The notes under the pieces: model-generated
Seen by the model: only the letters and a program-made list of their open reading frames with translations
The model's database searches: none
Told to the model about the DNA's origin: nothing
NCBI GenBank assembly: GCA_002455215.1
Contig: DKKK01000125.1
Span: forward strand, 1 to 7,225
Direction: 5' to 3'
Length of the DNA stretch: 7,225 nucleotides
From: Anaerolineales bacterium UBA6668
Lineage (GTDB): Bacteria > Chloroflexota > Anaerolineae > Anaerolineales > UBA6668
Translations under genes and position numbers: made by a program
Part shown: piece by piece, positions 6,825-7,225 of the stretch
How positions within the stretch are numbered: position 1 is the first letter of the stretch
How the letters are laid out: every line of letters begins with the position of its first letter

Positions 6825-6851
6825 CGCTTCTTCTTAAGGAAGAAACCGCAA
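6822..6851. other. Two-part hairpin
   Basis: TTGCG (6822-6826) pairs with CGCAA (6847-6851). After a small internal loop, TTCTTC (6828-6833) pairs with GAAGAA (6839-6844) around the five-base loop TTAAG. Together this gives 11 bp. Confidence 0.48.
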
Positions 6852-6855
6852 CTCG

Positions 6856-6879
6856 ATATTCGGTACGTGCGCCGAATAT
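6856..6879. other. 8-bp perfect hairpin
   Basis: ATATTCGG (6856-6863) and CCGAATAT (6872-6879) pair perfectly around an eight-base loop, five bases after the preceding hairpin. Confidence 0.5.
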
Positions 6880-6886
6880 AAAAGAA

Positions 6887-6919
6887 AATATTGCCAATTG
6901 CGAGGGGTTCAATATTGCC
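6887..6919. repeat. Direct repeat AATATTGCC, two copies 24 bases apart
   Basis: AATATTGCC occurs at 6887-6895 and 6911-6919. A 24-base step is a little over two helical turns, so the copies face nearly the same side of the DNA and could be paired protein-binding sites. They could also be chance. Confidence 0.35.
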
Positions 6920-6991
6920 GAGAACAAACAAAAAAAAACGATACGCCTATGGTAGTTCCACTGAAGCATACTTCGCCCCAAATTGTTATCA

Positions 6992-7004
6992 GCGGAATTT
7001 CCGC
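6992..7004. promoter_or_regulatory. 13-bp palindrome, possible operator
   Basis: GCGGAATTTCCGC is a perfect 6-1-6 palindrome. The one-base centre makes it a poor RNA hairpin but a fitting site for a dimeric DNA-binding protein. No regulator gene is in view to match it to. Confidence 0.3.
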
Positions 7005-7028
7005 CCAAGCGCAAACCCAAACAATCAT

Positions 7029-7067
7029 GCACTTGCCTGTCGAGAGAATTTTTGCGGTAGGCAGTGC
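7029..7067. other. Bulged hairpin sharing arm sequence with the hairpin at 486-526
   Basis: GCACT (7029-7033) and GCCT (7035-7038), with T7034 bulged, pair with AGGCAGTGC (7059-7067). The stem continues inward through two wobbles and two C-G pairs to a 12-base loop. The left arm GCACTTGCCT equals the reverse complement of 515-524 in the hairpin upstream of the KAP gene. Confidence 0.48.
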
Positions 7068-7091
7068 GCGTGCGGGTAAAAAATTGCGTAC

Positions 7092-7124
7092 TTCACATGC
7101 GACAAAACGCCTTTCTAATGTGAA
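7092..7124. other. 7-bp inverted repeat with inner 3-bp stem
   Basis: TTCACAT (7092-7098) pairs with ATGTGAA (7118-7124). Directly inside, GCG (7099-7101) can pair with CGC (7108-7110). It is the last and weakest of the series before the window edge. Confidence 0.35.
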
Positions 7125-7225
7125 AAAGCCTGTCTATGCGTTTCTGATAGTATCATGGGGTGATGGTTTTGTAAAGTGAATTTGATTTTCCTAAAAAATT
7201 GGAGCGGGTGCGGTTCAGTTTTTCG

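Larger units (their letters stand above)
6557..7225 (-). promoter_or_regulatory. Gene-free, hairpin-rich region upstream of rnj (probable leader and promoter region)
   Basis: This 669-base stretch has no coding sequence I can support. The short frames in it give protein text with no family resemblance, and they overlap one another. What it holds is a chain of inverted repeats, listed separately, from next to the rnj ribosome binding site to about 7124. There are also two 9-base direct repeats at 24-base spacing and a run of nine A at 6930-6938. No tRNA, rRNA or named riboswitch was recognised, and no convincing -35/-10 promoter pair was found on either strand. A weak TATAAA occurs on the minus strand at 6652-6647 without a matching -35. 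Whether all of it is rnj leader, or part is a separate RNA or a gap between two transcripts, cannot be told from sequence alone. Confidence 0.55.

Noticed and set aside
6629..6931. 100-residue minus-strand frame upstream of rnj
   Set aside because: The translation resembles no protein family and the frame runs through many inverted repeats; it looks like chance.
6930..6938. Minus-strand T-run as an intrinsic terminator
   Set aside because: The bases before it on the minus strand form only a 3-4 bp stem, too weak for a terminator.
6898..7179. 93-residue plus-strand frame in the hairpin-rich region
   Set aside because: No domain, no clear ribosome binding site, and it overlaps other short frames of the same quality.
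6557..7225. preQ1 riboswitch, T-box, tmRNA, RNase P RNA, SRP RNA or tRNA
   Set aside because: I looked for the conserved words of each on both strands (for example a T-loop inside a proper stem, the preQ1 ACACCC core, the RNase P GAGGAAAGUC core) and found none.
1..7225. CRISPR array, insertion sequence or integrase
   Set aside because: No regularly spaced repeats, no transposase or recombinase gene, and no terminal inverted repeats with target duplication were found.

Overview
This window looks like a bacterial chromosome segment in which a conserved minus-strand housekeeping block meets an AT-rich accessory gene on the plus strand. The block consists of a full-length RNase J (Gly-Leu-Gly-Glu-Val start, HGHEDH metal motif), a bacterial-type tRNA-guanine transglycosylase and an ALDH7-type aldehyde dehydrogenase. 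RNase J plus the wording of its C-terminal part suggest a Chloroflexota (Anaerolineae-like) host. That is recognition by eye, not a database result, and I hold it at about 0.5.

Layout from left to right. Positions 1-471 are the 3' end of a plus-strand gene for a coiled-coil protein with one C-terminal membrane segment; its start lies outside the window. A 115-base gap follows and carries a strong 13-bp hairpin (486-526). Next is a KAP-family P-loop NTPase gene (587-2200) with four N-terminal membrane segments. It is visibly AT-rich compared with everything to its right. Its stop codon lies 11 bases from the stop of the convergent aldehyde dehydrogenase gene, and this junction is very G-rich on the minus strand. 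The genes rnj, tgt and ALDH7 then run leftward from 6556 to 2212 with two 20-base gaps, as expected for one operon. The last 669 bases (6557-7225) hold no gene I can support. They form a dense series of inverted repeats upstream of rnj, on the side where its 5' leader would be.

How the parts may work together. The minus-strand operon joins RNA decay and processing (RNase J), queuosine-pathway tRNA modification (Tgt) and a semialdehyde dehydrogenase typical of lysine breakdown. The link is probably shared transcription rather than shared biochemistry. The leader could control RNase J level through folding, perhaps by self-cleavage as seen with other RNases, but that is inference. The plus-strand pair (tail-anchored coiled coil, membrane KAP NTPase) is the likeliest accessory system here. 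KAP NTPases include the phage-exclusion protein PifA, so a membrane-linked defence role is possible but unproven.
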